A stretch of 64,000 bases of DNA from FEN-1297 sp046706945 (GTDB lineage Bacteria > Bacteroidota > Ignavibacteria > Ignavibacteriales > Ignavibacteriaceae): contig JBJKOY010000083.1 in NCBI GenBank assembly GCA_046706945.1, positions 14,017 through 78,016 on the forward strand, in the 5' to 3' direction. Below, one piece after another: positions 43,401 through 52,361 of the stretch (positions within the stretch are counted from its first letter, which is position 1; each line of letters starts with the position of its first letter). The translations under genes and the position numbers were made by a program. The notes under the pieces were generated by a model. That model worked only from the letters and a program-made list of their open reading frames with translations, was not told the DNA's origin and ran no database searches.

Positions 43401-45840
43401 CTTGAACGATAATCCTACCAGCCAGGACGATTATTTACCGGTGAAGGTTTATTACCATAACTACGGTTCCGTTCCCGACGACAGCGTTGATATTTCCGTC
43501 AGCGATAAATTAAACAACGTATCCGTATTTTATAAAAGCTTCCGCGTTCCGGTACCGCTGTTATCTGATTCGTTAAGCGTTAATATACCCGTTAAAAATT
43601 TACCGGGAGAACATACCGTTAGTGTTGTTTTGGACAGCGCGGGCCATCTTGCCGAGATTTACAAGAACGATAATTCCGCTAGCGCCGATATAAACATATA
43701 CTCGTTATCTTTCAGAAACTTGGCCGACGAAAAATACGACAACTTAAATTCCGGCAAGATAACTTTGTTGAATCCGGTTTATAATCCTGGTGATTTAACC
43801 AATCAATATGATTTTCAACTGGACACTTCGGATACTTTTGCTAATTCCGCAGAATATAAAGGCAGTATAGGTATTTTTTATACGGATATACCATTGAAAG
43901 GATTATTAAAGTCGCAAAGATATTGGTGGAGGATAAAACCGTCCAATTCGTCGTTATGGTCCAAGGCTTATTCTTTTACCTACGGTGCTTCGGATTATAA
44001 CTGGTATATCTCACGACCGGTCAATAATTCGAACGATATAATACAGGATAATACCTCATACGATTCGAGCAAATCAGGATGGACATTAGCGACAACCAAA
44101 GACGAATTGAAAATCCAATCTGCGGGTTTCAGCGACGGTGAATTTGCCACAATGCAATATAACAGAAAGGAGCTTTTATCGAGTACTTTCTTTTGGGGAA
44201 TAGCTACGGCCATAATAGATACGGTGAATCTAATTCCGACGGATATAAAATATTTCGTTTATCCTAACCCACCGGCCGGCGACTCTTTATTAAACTATTT
44301 GAAAAGCCTGCCCGCCGGGACCGTTCTTGCTATGACTGTCTGCGACGATGCCGCGCAATCCGTTATCGGTTATTCAGGCGGAACTCCCGTACGAAATGAA
44401 ATTAAAAATTGGGGCAGCAAATTTATCGACAGCGTCCGGTACAGGGAATCGTGGTGCATGATCGGCAGAAAAGGCGCCGCACCGGGCACAGTACCGGAAG
44501 TGTACAAAAAACAATTCCAGGGTATTGCGGAAATTGACACCGTGAAATCTATTAAATATAAATCGGGCCGGATAGTAATGCCTGAGATTCAGAACTCGGC
44601 GGAATGGGACAGCGTGCATATAAACACAGTTATGCCTCCCGGTACTTCTTTGAATGTTTTCCCGCTGGGAATTAAAAATAATAAAACTGTCGATACCTTA
44701 AATACCTTAAACTTAGATAACGGTTTTGCTTCGCTTAAAGGCATCGATGCCCGGAATTACGTCGGGTTGAAATTTCTAATTAAAATGACTGCAGGCAGTC
44801 AAAATATATCACCCGTAATTAAATCGCTTGCTGTAAAGTACAAACTTCTTCCCGAATTGGGAATTAATTATCAGGTAATCGCGGTATCCGAAGATACGTT
44901 GACTGTCGGCGGTAACGAAGGTCTTCAATTCTACGTATACAATGCGGGAGGCGCGCCGGCAGACAGTTTCAACGTTAGGCTGGATTTGGTGAATTCAGAT
45001 AACTCCAGAAAACCTATTTTTAGTACAGAAGTAGATTCTTTAAACCCGCGAAGCCGCAGGCTGTTTACCGCGAATTACAATACATCCGACGGAAGCGGCA
45101 GCAAGGCCTTTGCCGTAACAATAGATCCGGAGAACAGAGTCCGCGAATCGTATAAAGATAATAACTATTATTCAATCCCGTTTTATATTAAAAAAGATAC
45201 CGCAAAACCAACCGTAGATATTGCATTCGACGGAAAAGACATTGTAGACGGCGAATATGTTTCGAGCAATCCCGATATTAAAATATCTCTCAACGACCCG
45301 ACATTGGTGCCAGTAACGGATACTTCCGATATACAAATGTTTTTAAACGGAAAACCGGTATATTATCTTAATAATAATCAAATAACTTACAGCTTCAGCG
45401 GAAGTAATCCTAAATTCGTAATTAATTACAGGCCCGAGCTTCAAAACGGCGAATACAATCTGCAGGTAATAGCAAAAAATAGCCTGGGAACTTATGCCGA
45501 TTCCGCCGCTTCCGCGAAATCTTTCCTTGTTTCGGGAGAAGCCCGGCTTCTTTACGTTTACAATTATCCGAATCCTTTCAAGTACGATACGTACTTTACA
45601 TTCAAATTGACGCAAATACCCGACGAAATAAAGATCATGATATACACAATTGCCGGAAGACTGATTAAAACCATAGAAAGAAATTCCGGACAACTTGAAT
45701 ATGATTTTAATCGAATCCATTGGGACGGACGGGACGCCGATGGGGATATACTGGCCAACGGAGTTTACCTGTATAAAGTAATTATGAAAAAGGGAAACCA
45801 GACGGAGAGCACGATTCAGAAACTTGCAATAATCCGTTAA
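40417..45840 (+). CDS. C25 (gingipain-family) peptidase with T9SS sorting domain, PorU-like
   Basis: A 1807-residue secreted protein. The N-terminal hydrophobic signal spans about residues 8-30; a beta-rich pro-domain region follows. The C25 caspase-like domain (about 600-985) carries the catalytic pair His848 (YLGHSGTQTW) and Cys880 (DFGCSTGKF), 32 residues apart as in gingipains. Then come two CARDB-like beta domains (near 1000-1100 and 1500-1590) and a C-terminal type A sorting domain starting at YPNPF (1717) and ending ANGVYLYKVIM...TIQKLAIIR. PorU, the T9SS sortase, combines C25 and a sorting domain but is roughly 1150 residues in Porphyromonas, so this may be a long PorU or a secreted protease cargo. 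The downstream barrel is 62 bases away. Confidence 0.85.
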   Translation: MLLFYKKQKIIFFYISLTVLFILIIQSKLFGQFKVLKLASQDNSFNYRLDFSDVYSLLNGENGKYLDFKYSLNEDKPGAPILPSKIIYIALPPQSKLTVNLSRQVYKTFNGIKIAVNPSVKNVSDSVLQYIPQNMQKIYFRSDQYPPKEYEILGYTWIRNYYCGVVKINTAFYNWKTKQTKILLSLDLSAAYGGNVPYSVNNSPESIYDKMLSKIIINYKDAQNFRSYRKLSGYADSTGNWINYNNRYIKLKIPSDGIYRIGYQDLINYGADPSEIDPSTVKIYCKGRQLPLYFKTENANIFSAGDFIEFWATKNYGSPDYRKIVPAGSDYLNYMNRYSDTTIVWLTWSGVKGERIKVVNTDTNNSNDTLTSYINLQHFEKDVRLWYYDASVPRVQLPFWQENKVWTWAFWGTGGGFSLPFTVSDAVPGSRFHTVARLISNAADVQVNAHKVGISINSNPVADTISFDYTQTVNFSSYFPTGILNNGSNTLKLTGLPTAGTFQQVLLDWIDIEYYRELDASNDSLYFAFPDSLSKKLRIIKISNIGSDSSFILYKVKPDTVKMENYSVSGAADKVLTFKDTVSGGDAYILIAPKYIKSPLFAENKKFLNLRKSGLGADDIIISNKLLQQSVSQYNDFIDNSYHIRTYVAYVDDIYDEFSYGYAKPEAIRNFLLYAYNNWTPPSPTYLTLIGDANYDYKNLWSPVPQVRKQDLVPSYGDPVSDNWYCTWDTTQIDIPQMLVGRIPASDNSQVIFYLGKYRKYLTRPYDEWNKTFLFFSGGDPSLPSELAQLKSVNDSVLNYLVKPKPVGGEGINFYKTINPVTNFGPFTNNQIQNSINNGGLFISYLGHSGTQTWDNGITSVNDLKNTYDDRFPLITDFGCSTGKFAEPDVKAFSELFLSESDQGQAIGYLGNSSLGYVSTAVSAPLYFYEYILKDTVTNIAEAHLLTVIKRFQENGYSDVNRVFAYCNILFGDPLINLRLPLKPNLSISAGDIRFLNDNPTSQDDYLPVKVYYHNYGSVPDDSVDISVSDKLNNVSVFYKSFRVPVPLLSDSLSVNIPVKNLPGEHTVSVVLDSAGHLAEIYKNDNSASADINIYSLSFRNLADEKYDNLNSGKITLLNPVYNPGDLTNQYDFQLDTSDTFANSAEYKGSIGIFYTDIPLKGLLKSQRYWWRIKPSNSSLWSKAYSFTYGASDYNWYISRPVNNSNDIIQDNTSYDSSKSGWTLATTKDELKIQSAGFSDGEFATMQYNRKELLSSTFFWGIATAIIDTVNLIPTDIKYFVYPNPPAGDSLLNYLKSLPAGTVLAMTVCDDAAQSVIGYSGGTPVRNEIKNWGSKFIDSVRYRESWCMIGRKGAAPGTVPEVYKKQFQGIAEIDTVKSIKYKSGRIVMPEIQNSAEWDSVHINTVMPPGTSLNVFPLGIKNNKTVDTLNTLNLDNGFASLKGIDARNYVGLKFLIKMTAGSQNISPVIKSLAVKYKLLPELGINYQVIAVSEDTLTVGGNEGLQFYVYNAGGAPADSFNVRLDLVNSDNSRKPIFSTEVDSLNPRSRRLFTANYNTSDGSGSKAFAVTIDPENRVRESYKDNNYYSIPFYIKKDTAKPTVDIAFDGKDIVDGEYVSSNPDIKISLNDPTLVPVTDTSDIQMFLNGKPVYYLNNNQITYSFSGSNPKFVINYRPELQNGEYNLQVIAKNSLGTYADSAASAKSFLVSGEARLLYVYNYPNPFKYDTYFTFKLTQIPDEIKIMIYTIAGRLIKTIERNSGQLEYDFNRIHWDGRDADGDILANGVYLYKVIMKKGNQTESTIQKLAIIR

Positions 45841-45902
45841 TATAAATGGACTTATAAGAATAATTATTTTATTTTGCACAACAGTATAATCAAAGGTAAA
45901 AA

Positions 45903-47255
45903 ATGAAAAAAATCATTACCGCCGTATTTACAGTAATATTTTTTATAAACTGTTACCCGCAATTTATTCCACAGCCTACTCCCTGCAACGGAATGTTCGA
46001 CGGGGGCATGGGCCTAAATTGGATCGACGGAGAATTATATTATACTTTTCATCTGCGCCCGGAGATTGCCCTCGGTAATTTCGGCGTAGGACTAGACCTA
46101 ACCTTCGATATAAATAGAAACGGTAATATACGCAAAGAAAATTTCAACAGTATTACGGATTATCTCAGCATCATACGGTACGTACGTTACGGCGTGAAGA
46201 ACGATCCCGTATACATAAAATTAGGCGCCCTGGATTATTATACTCTCGGGCACGGGAGCATAATTTCACTTTATAACAACAGTCCTAGTTACGATGCCAG
46301 GAAGATCGGACTGGTAACGGATATTGATTTCGGGAATTTCGGCTTCGAATCTATATACAGCGATTTTGCCCAGGCAGGAATTGTGGGAATAAGAGGCTAC
46401 GTGCGGCCTTTGAAATTTTCGTCCGCGGGCGAAATCCCTATTATAGGCAACTTCGAAGTAGGAGCAACCTATGCAGGCGACTTCAACAGGAACGCGGGGA
46501 TTATCTCCGGGCATTTCGACAGAACCGCTAATAAATTTATCTCGGACAATAATAAAGGGGTAATGAATATAGTTGGTTTGGATGCGGGGCTGCCTATAAT
46601 ATCCACCGGAATGCTGAAAACGGTTTTATATGCCGATTATTCGAAGATAATAAATTTCGGAAGCGGTGTTGCAACGGGAATCATGGTCAACTTAAACGGT
46701 TTGGGCTTGGTCAATGCATCGGTAAAACTTGAGAGGAGATTTAATAACAAGCGTTATATTGCTTCTTATTTCAACTCTCTATATGAATTGCAAAGATTCC
46801 AGGTAGATACCGCGAGCGGAACGTTTTCCAGCAAAGCCGAGACGCTGAATAACCTGGTAAACCCGGATAACGGTTATTTCGGGGAGCTTAACGTAAACAT
46901 ACTCGGATCATTTTATATAATCGGCAGCTATGAACGGCTTGATAAGACACCGAACAGCGGAGAGCTTCATATTGAAGGTCAGGTCGCCCCCGAGACGCTT
47001 CCCTTTTTAGTAAGCACCGGTTACGATAAAATAAATATCAGGAACGAGAAAGATCTTTTTACCCTGGACGACAGATCATACCTGTACTTTGAATTCGGCT
47101 ACAAACCGCTGCCGTACCTTGTGGTCTCAATGCTTTACAAATGGACTTTCTCGCCGATATATGACGCAAATAATCATATTATAGATTACCGGCCTCAGAA
47201 GAGGATCGAACCGAGAGTATCGTTTGTTTTTCCGTTTAGTGTCTGCCAAATGTAA
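45903..47255 (+). CDS. Outer-membrane barrel protein downstream of the C25 gene, unknown
   Basis: A 450-residue exported protein with signal peptide (IITAVFTVIFFINCYPQF) and about 18-20 alternating beta strands, for example IALGNFGVGLDLTFDIN, GYVRPLKFSS and LNVNILGSFYIIGSYERL. It ends in a Phe-rich strand (RVSFVFPFS). The block KLGALDYYTLGHGSIISLYNN is distinctive. It lacks the ALGMG...NPAG signature of PorV/FadL. I do not recognise the family. Tight spacing behind the C25 gene suggests co-transcription and perhaps a partnership comparable to PorU-PorV, which is inference only. Confidence 0.68.
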   Translation: MKKIITAVFTVIFFINCYPQFIPQPTPCNGMFDGGMGLNWIDGELYYTFHLRPEIALGNFGVGLDLTFDINRNGNIRKENFNSITDYLSIIRYVRYGVKNDPVYIKLGALDYYTLGHGSIISLYNNSPSYDARKIGLVTDIDFGNFGFESIYSDFAQAGIVGIRGYVRPLKFSSAGEIPIIGNFEVGATYAGDFNRNAGIISGHFDRTANKFISDNNKGVMNIVGLDAGLPIISTGMLKTVLYADYSKIINFGSGVATGIMVNLNGLGLVNASVKLERRFNNKRYIASYFNSLYELQRFQVDTASGTFSSKAETLNNLVNPDNGYFGELNVNILGSFYIIGSYERLDKTPNSGELHIEGQVAPETLPFLVSTGYDKINIRNEKDLFTLDDRSYLYFEFGYKPLPYLVVSMLYKWTFSPIYDANNHIIDYRPQKRIEPRVSFVFPFSVCQM

Positions 47256-47408
47256 ATATTATAAGCTTAAATCTCGGAATTTATACGGGAGTCTTTTAGA
47301 AATATTTAATCCCCCGGTAGTTCGGGTTCCTATAATTTTAAAGACTCTTCCGCTTTATGTTGGTGGTACATTTAAATCATAATACTAAATCAACTTTAAG
47401 GAGGGTTT

Positions 47409-48146
47409 ATGAAATATTTTGTTTTACTTTTTACGGGAATAATTATGCTTTTAACGTCCGCTTCCTCGGCTGAGAATAAATTTGAAAGGGATACGATAAA
47501 AACATCCGGCGGCGACCTGATAATCACTTTTATCAAACACGCTTCGCTTATGTTCCAATATAGGGGAATGATAATTTATGCCGATCCTGTAAGCATGTTC
47601 GCCGATTATTCCGAAATGCCCAAAGCCGATATAATATTAATTACGCACGAACACGGGGATCACTTCGATCCAAAAACAATTAATCTTCTGAAGAAGAAGG
47701 GGACCGAAATAATATTGACCCGGACTTGCGATGAAACATTGAAAGAAGGAACCGTAATGAATAACGGCGACGAAAAAACGGTAAAAGGGCTGGAAATAAA
47801 GGCGGTTCCGGCTTACAACATAGTGCATAAAAGAAACGACGGCCAGCCTTTCCACCCAAAGGGGATCGGAAACGGGTATGTAATTAAATTCGGGGACAAA
47901 AACATTTATATTGCGGGCGATACGGAAGATATTCCGGAGATGAAAAACCTAAAAGATATATACATAGCATTTCTTCCCATGAATCTTCCTTATACGATGA
48001 CGCCGGAAATGGTAGCCCACGCCGCAGATATGTTCAAACCGAAAATTTTATATCCCTACCACTTCGGTAATACGGATACAAACATTTTAATAAAATTAAT
48101 GAAGGACAGGAAATATTGCGAAGTGAGAATAAGAAGCATGAATTAA
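47409..48146 (+). CDS. Exported metallo-beta-lactamase-fold hydrolase (UlaG-like)
   Basis: A 245-residue protein with an N-terminal signal peptide (VLLFTGIIMLLTSASSAE) and a metallo-beta-lactamase fold of the UlaG/RomA-like type. The metal motif is THEHGDHFD (His80, His82, Asp84, His85); further His/Asp ligands are in IAGDTED (Asp) and YPYHFGNTDT (His). It therefore probably holds a binuclear metal site in the periplasm. Substrates of this branch vary (lactones, phosphodiesters). GGAGG sits just before the ATG. It is flanked by spacers on both sides and looks monocistronic. Confidence 0.83.
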   Translation: MKYFVLLFTGIIMLLTSASSAENKFERDTIKTSGGDLIITFIKHASLMFQYRGMIIYADPVSMFADYSEMPKADIILITHEHGDHFDPKTINLLKKKGTEIILTRTCDETLKEGTVMNNGDEKTVKGLEIKAVPAYNIVHKRNDGQPFHPKGIGNGYVIKFGDKNIYIAGDTEDIPEMKNLKDIYIAFLPMNLPYTMTPEMVAHAADMFKPKILYPYHFGNTDTNILIKLMKDRKYCEVRIRSMN

Positions 48147-48486
48147 AGTATAGCGGCGTTTTGGATTTATAAAGCGGAATAAGAAAACTTAAGGCTATCC
48201 GGGGCAGCTATTGTTCGGTATTTAATGTGACTTGGTAGATTCTCATTTTGCCGCCGTACCTTAATTCCTTGAATCGATTTTATTTAAATTATTTGATCCG
48301 GTTTTAAAAAATTTTTGCATATCCTATATAGCTTATAATAAATTTTCGTTTCTCGGTATATTTAAATCCGCATTTATTTTCCCATCCGTAAAACCTTAGT
48401 TTAAATAATATTGTCAAATAATCGTAAAGAACAGGCACCGCAGGATGTGCCGGAATGTTAAAATAAATTAAAGGGAGAAACTTGTC
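48147..48486. other. Intergenic stretch without a gene
   Basis: 340 AT-rich bases between the metallo-hydrolase and the small barrel gene. No frame of useful length, tRNA or terminator was found. A short hairpin (GGCAC at 48434-48438 pairing with GTGCC at 48447-48451) lies about 35 bases before the next start, followed by a GGGAG ribosome-binding site at 48473-48477. Confidence 0.5.
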
Positions 48487-49086
48487 ATGAGATTATTTAT
48501 AGTTGTTTCACTTTCCTTTATATTTGTTGTAAGTACAACGTCCGATTGCCGACCTGGAAAAAACGATTCCCTAAAAATTAATAATGGTTCCGAACCTAAT
48601 TACGAAAATACAAGTTTGGGCTTTTATTTTCCTACGAACTACAGGGCCGCCTTTGCCGCCGGCTATTCCGCAAATGATAACATGAAATTGTCATCCTATT
48701 CGGAAAAGTTTTTTGTGAACATATCATACAGTATTTCGAATTTTTATTTCCCTCTGGATTACTCCCCTTCCCAGGTCGGTTTATATAACGAGATCGGTAT
48801 TTACAATACTTCATTGTATCTAAACATAGGTCCGGAATTAAGACTGGAGAAACATTTTTATTTAATTCCGTATGTCGGAATAAGCATAATACCGTTTTCA
48901 AAATTTAATAATGAAGATCTGGCCTTCGTTTATTATCTGGGAGCATCCGCCGGTTATATAATCAATCTTAATGAGGAAATCGATCTTATCCTTGAAGCGT
49001 CATCGGATTATATAAAATTTAACAAAGATCAGAATAATTATTATTTTAAAATCGGCGTCTGTTATAATTTATATTATCCGCTTTAA
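48487..49086 (+). CDS. Small outer-membrane barrel protein, unknown
   Basis: A 199-residue protein with signal peptide (LFIVVSLSFIFVVSTTSDC) and a run of about eight amphipathic strands ending FKIGVCYNLYYPL, like an eight-strand outer-membrane barrel of the OmpA/OmpW size class. No family motif is recognised. The start is supported by GGGAG 9 bases upstream. The last 4 bases overlap the 3' end of the convergent SDR gene. Confidence 0.65.
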   Translation: MRLFIVVSLSFIFVVSTTSDCRPGKNDSLKINNGSEPNYENTSLGFYFPTNYRAAFAAGYSANDNMKLSSYSEKFFVNISYSISNFYFPLDYSPSQVGLYNEIGIYNTSLYLNIGPELRLEKHFYLIPYVGISIIPFSKFNNEDLAFVYYLGASAGYIINLNEEIDLILEASSDYIKFNKDQNNYYFKIGVCYNLYYPL

Positions 49087-49982
49087 AATTTAATTCCCGT
49101 TAATTCTTCCGAAACAGTCCACAATCGTTCCGCTATTTTTTTATCGTGGGATAACTTATTCGATTCGACCTTCTTCGGATAGCCGCGTAACTCCTGCCAT
49201 CCGTCCGGTCCGAAAAATTCTCCGCCTTTCACATCCGGCGCGGTAGAAGCATATAAGGTAGGCAAAGCCCCCATATAGGTTTTTTGAGCAAACAAAGGAT
49301 TTAGCAATTTGGTTATCCCGCTGTATCTTTGAAGATCCGTTGCCGTCCAGCCGGGGTGCGATGCGGCCGCAATTATTCCGGGATTCGAGCCATCGAGCCT
49401 TCTTTGAAGTTCATATGTAAAATACAGGTTCGCTATTTTGCTGTCGCCGTATGCGCGCCATGCCCTATATTTTCTTTTTTCCCAGTTCAGATCCTCAAAA
49501 TTCAAATTACCCGATTTATGAGCGGCGCTCGACACGCTTATTATGCGTGCGTCCTCGCTATTTTTAATTACATCCATAAGCAGGCCGGTCAGAGCAAAAT
49601 GGCCTAAATGATTGGTCCCGAACTGCAATTCGAAACCGTCCGCTGTCTTGGAGTAAGGCGGCACCATTACACCGGCATTATTGACGAGCAAATCAAGCTT
49701 CGAATAGTTCTTTTTAAAATTTCCCGCGAAAGTCTTTACCGAATCAAGATTTGCAAGATCGAGTTCCATTAAGATTACATCACAATTTGAATAAGTAGAT
49801 TTGATCCTATTTACGGCGGCGGCGCCTTTCGTCGGATTTCTTACCGCGATTATTACGGTTGCGCCTTTGCCCGCAAGAATGCCTGCGGTTTCAAATCCGA
49901 TGCCGCTGCTGGATCCGGTGACTATAACCGTCTTGCCGCGCTGCCCGGGAATATCTTCGGCATCCCATTTCCCGTTGTTCAT
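49083..49982 (-). CDS. Short-chain dehydrogenase/reductase
   Basis: A 299-residue classical SDR, probably NADP-linked. The cofactor motif is VTGSSSGIGFETA (residues about 21-33), followed by LVNNAGVM, catalytic Ser in ISVSSAAHKSG and the Tyr-x3-Lys in AYGDSKIANLYF. The N-terminal stretch DAEDIPGQRGKTVIVTG and the layout resemble the retinol dehydrogenase/WWOX-like bacterial SDRs, usually annotated only as oxidoreductase. The substrate cannot be predicted. It is a single gene, convergent with the small barrel gene and divergent from the GH42 gene (134 bases between starts). Confidence 0.88.
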   Translation of the reverse strand: MNNGKWDAEDIPGQRGKTVIVTGSSSGIGFETAGILAGKGATVIIAVRNPTKGAAAVNRIKSTYSNCDVILMELDLANLDSVKTFAGNFKKNYSKLDLLVNNAGVMVPPYSKTADGFELQFGTNHLGHFALTGLLMDVIKNSEDARIISVSSAAHKSGNLNFEDLNWEKRKYRAWRAYGDSKIANLYFTYELQRRLDGSNPGIIAAASHPGWTATDLQRYSGITKLLNPLFAQKTYMGALPTLYASTAPDVKGGEFFGPDGWQELRGYPKKVESNKLSHDKKIAERLWTVSEELTGIKF

Positions 49983-50057
49983 TTTAAAAATCCTTTTATA
50001 ATTATTTTAATAAGCTCTAAAAATATCTTTTATTAAATTTAACTATATTATTAACCG

Positions 50058-50065
50058 TATCTTTG
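50058..50065 (+). promoter_or_regulatory. Candidate -7 promoter box before the GH42 gene
   Basis: TATCTTTG matches the TAnnTTTG consensus 51 bases before the GTG start at 50117. The expected TTG about 20 bases upstream is missing (only TTT at 50038-50040, 17 bases away), so this is a half-match. Confidence 0.3.
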
Positions 50066-50116
50066 CAAATACAAAGAATTCCCCTGCACGGTTTTTAACT
50101 TAATAAAAAATTACAA

Positions 50117-52324
50117 GTGAAATATAAATTACCGGTTATAATTATAATGTTATTCTCAGCAATTTCTTCGGGGCAGACGGTGCAAAATATAATCGTCGGT
50201 ACGGTCTATAATATCTTTCACGAAGAGTACTCTTCGGACAGTAACTTTTTTAATGAGGTCGATAAAGATTTCTCATTAATGAAATCCTCCAATATAAATT
50301 ACGTAATGATCTTTCCAATGAATCAATGGAACCCGGATACGAAAAGATTACGGTGGACGAGGACGGATTATATGGTAAAAAAAATAGAACAATTAGGGAT
50401 GAAGTTTATCCCCATAATGCTGAAAGAAGAGCAGGACGGTTACTATTTTCCCATCTGGAAATTCCGGGAGGTGAAGGGGATGTGGAAAGGACATAATCTC
50501 GATAACGGAAATAAAAACAACGACGAAAATATCGACTTTGACGACCCGAGAATTTTTCCGCTGGTCGAGAATTATTTTAAAGCCGTTATTAAAAAGTACG
50601 GGAAAAGCCCGGCACTGGGTTTTTACAATATTTGGAACGAACCGCATTATTACTCGAGCGCGGAACATGTTATATCGGATTTCAAAAAGTGGCTGAAAAA
50701 TAAATACGGAAATCTAAAGACCTTGGGAAGGATCTGGGGGAACAACTACACCGATTGGAACCAGGTATCTCCCTTTCTGAACGATAACTGGAATTCGTCC
50801 ATGCCGCAAATCGACTGGACCTTATTTATGAACGATTATAACGGGATCCTGCTGGCCAAACTAAAGAAAACATTGAGAAAATTTGACTCGGTACATGCAG
50901 TCAATGCCAACCCCGTCGGTACTCCATGGGCCAATTTCGATAATTTCGGATTTTATGACCAGGACAACTGGGTTATAGCCGATTACGACGATATACACGG
51001 TATATCATATTACCCGGACGGATGGGAAAGAGCCCATGACCTTAAACCTTGCCCGTTCTGGCTTCATAATCTTACCTTCAATACTGTCAGATGCGCATCC
51101 GGGGAAAAAAATTATATCCTTACCGAATTGTACACAAATGCTCAGAACGGGCTGGCATTAAACGGGTACCTGACGAAAAATTTTATAACGGATCTGGCTT
51201 GGACTGCTTTGGCAAATGATTGCAAAGGAATAATTTTTTGGAAATGGCTTCCGTTTTTCAGAGGGAGACAATCTTTAGGAAGAGGGCTTTGCCGGATTGA
51301 CGGAAGCCTGGCTCCAAGAGGCGAAGCGGTAAAGGACCTCGGTGAGGTTGTTAAGAAGTACGGCGGCATATTATTTAAGGCCAGGCTGAAAAAGCCCCAA
51401 GTCGCAATTTTATTAGACATAGTCGGATTATTAAAAACGCTTGAACAAACAACCGAACCTTCAACGCAAAAATTTATGTATGAAAGCAATGCCGGGCTTT
51501 TCAAAGCCTTGTACGAAAAAAATATTAACGCGGATATTTTAAGAACGGATCGAGTCTTGGATCTTGAAACTTTGAAAGCTTATAAAATAATTTTTCTTCC
51601 GTTTCAGATCGTAATGAGACGAAAAGTTGCCGACCTGCTGAAAGATTACGTTAGTCAAGGCGGATGCCTTGTCGCCGACGCAAGAACCGCTTCTATCGAC
51701 GAAAACGATTTTGCCTATAGAGTCAGTCCCGGCGCCGGGCTGGATTCGTTATTCGGCGCAGCAAGACCCGACTGGAAAGGAGAGAAAGTATTTTATAAAA
51801 TAAGAATGGCCGGTAAATATAATTCACTTGTGTTCGAAGGAAAATATTTCAGAGACCGGCTCAAGTTGGAAGGAAAAACGGAGGTCCTGGGTACTTTTGA
51901 AGATACGAATGAACCTGCGGTCGTAGAAAATAATTACGGAAAAGGAAAAGCAATATTAAGTGCAGTACCGCTCGGAGCAAGCTATTATGAAAACCCGGAC
52001 AATCCCGTGAATAATTTAATTATAGAACTGGCCGAGGAAGCCGGAGTTGTCGCCGACGCTCGATTTATATCCAACGACGGATTTATAAATTTAAAAGTAC
52101 ATACGCAGGGGAGAAATTATTTAATATATGCAATCAATTCGGAAAATAAATCCAAAGCGGGTGTTATTAAACTTAAGACAGACGGCAGCAAGATCAAAAA
52201 TATAACGGAAATTTTAAAAAACGAAGATTCATCATTTAATAAGCGGAACGGGTACTTATCATTCCGCGTAAATTTTGCTCCCGAACAGGTTAAAGTATTT
52301 TATATAAGCTGTTCGGAATTTTAA
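50117..52324 (+). CDS. Exported GH42-type beta-galactosidase-like glycosidase
   Basis: A 735-residue exported glycosidase with signal peptide (VIIIMLFSAISSGQ). The clan GH-A barrel (about residues 30-390) has the acid/base Glu175 after Asn in YNIWNEPHYY and a candidate nucleophile Glu337 in ILTELYTNAQNG. The second half (about 400-620) matches the trimerisation domain of GH42 enzymes (ADILRTDRVLDLETLKAYK, FLPFQIVMRRKVADLLKDYV, GKGKAILSAVPLG). GH42 enzymes release galactose or arabinose; the exact sugar is not evident and GH42 proteins are usually cytoplasmic, so export is notable. The start is GTG. No transporter or other sugar gene is adjacent. Confidence 0.83.
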   Translation: MKYKLPVIIIMLFSAISSGQTVQNIIVGTVYNIFHEEYSSDSNFFNEVDKDFSLMKSSNINYVMIFPMNQWNPDTKRLRWTRTDYMVKKIEQLGMKFIPIMLKEEQDGYYFPIWKFREVKGMWKGHNLDNGNKNNDENIDFDDPRIFPLVENYFKAVIKKYGKSPALGFYNIWNEPHYYSSAEHVISDFKKWLKNKYGNLKTLGRIWGNNYTDWNQVSPFLNDNWNSSMPQIDWTLFMNDYNGILLAKLKKTLRKFDSVHAVNANPVGTPWANFDNFGFYDQDNWVIADYDDIHGISYYPDGWERAHDLKPCPFWLHNLTFNTVRCASGEKNYILTELYTNAQNGLALNGYLTKNFITDLAWTALANDCKGIIFWKWLPFFRGRQSLGRGLCRIDGSLAPRGEAVKDLGEVVKKYGGILFKARLKKPQVAILLDIVGLLKTLEQTTEPSTQKFMYESNAGLFKALYEKNINADILRTDRVLDLETLKAYKIIFLPFQIVMRRKVADLLKDYVSQGGCLVADARTASIDENDFAYRVSPGAGLDSLFGAARPDWKGEKVFYKIRMAGKYNSLVFEGKYFRDRLKLEGKTEVLGTFEDTNEPAVVENNYGKGKAILSAVPLGASYYENPDNPVNNLIIELAEEAGVVADARFISNDGFINLKVHTQGRNYLIYAINSENKSKAGVIKLKTDGSKIKNITEILKNEDSSFNKRNGYLSFRVNFAPEQVKVFYISCSEF

Positions 52325-52361
52325 ATAAACGGCCGGGACCCGGTTTTAAATTAAACAGTCT

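Noticed and set aside
47289..47350. Inverted repeat GAGTCTTT/AAAGACTC with inner CCCG/CGGG stem after the unknown barrel gene
   Set aside because: Pairing is only 8 bases with a long internal region and no T-run follows, so it is not called as a terminator.
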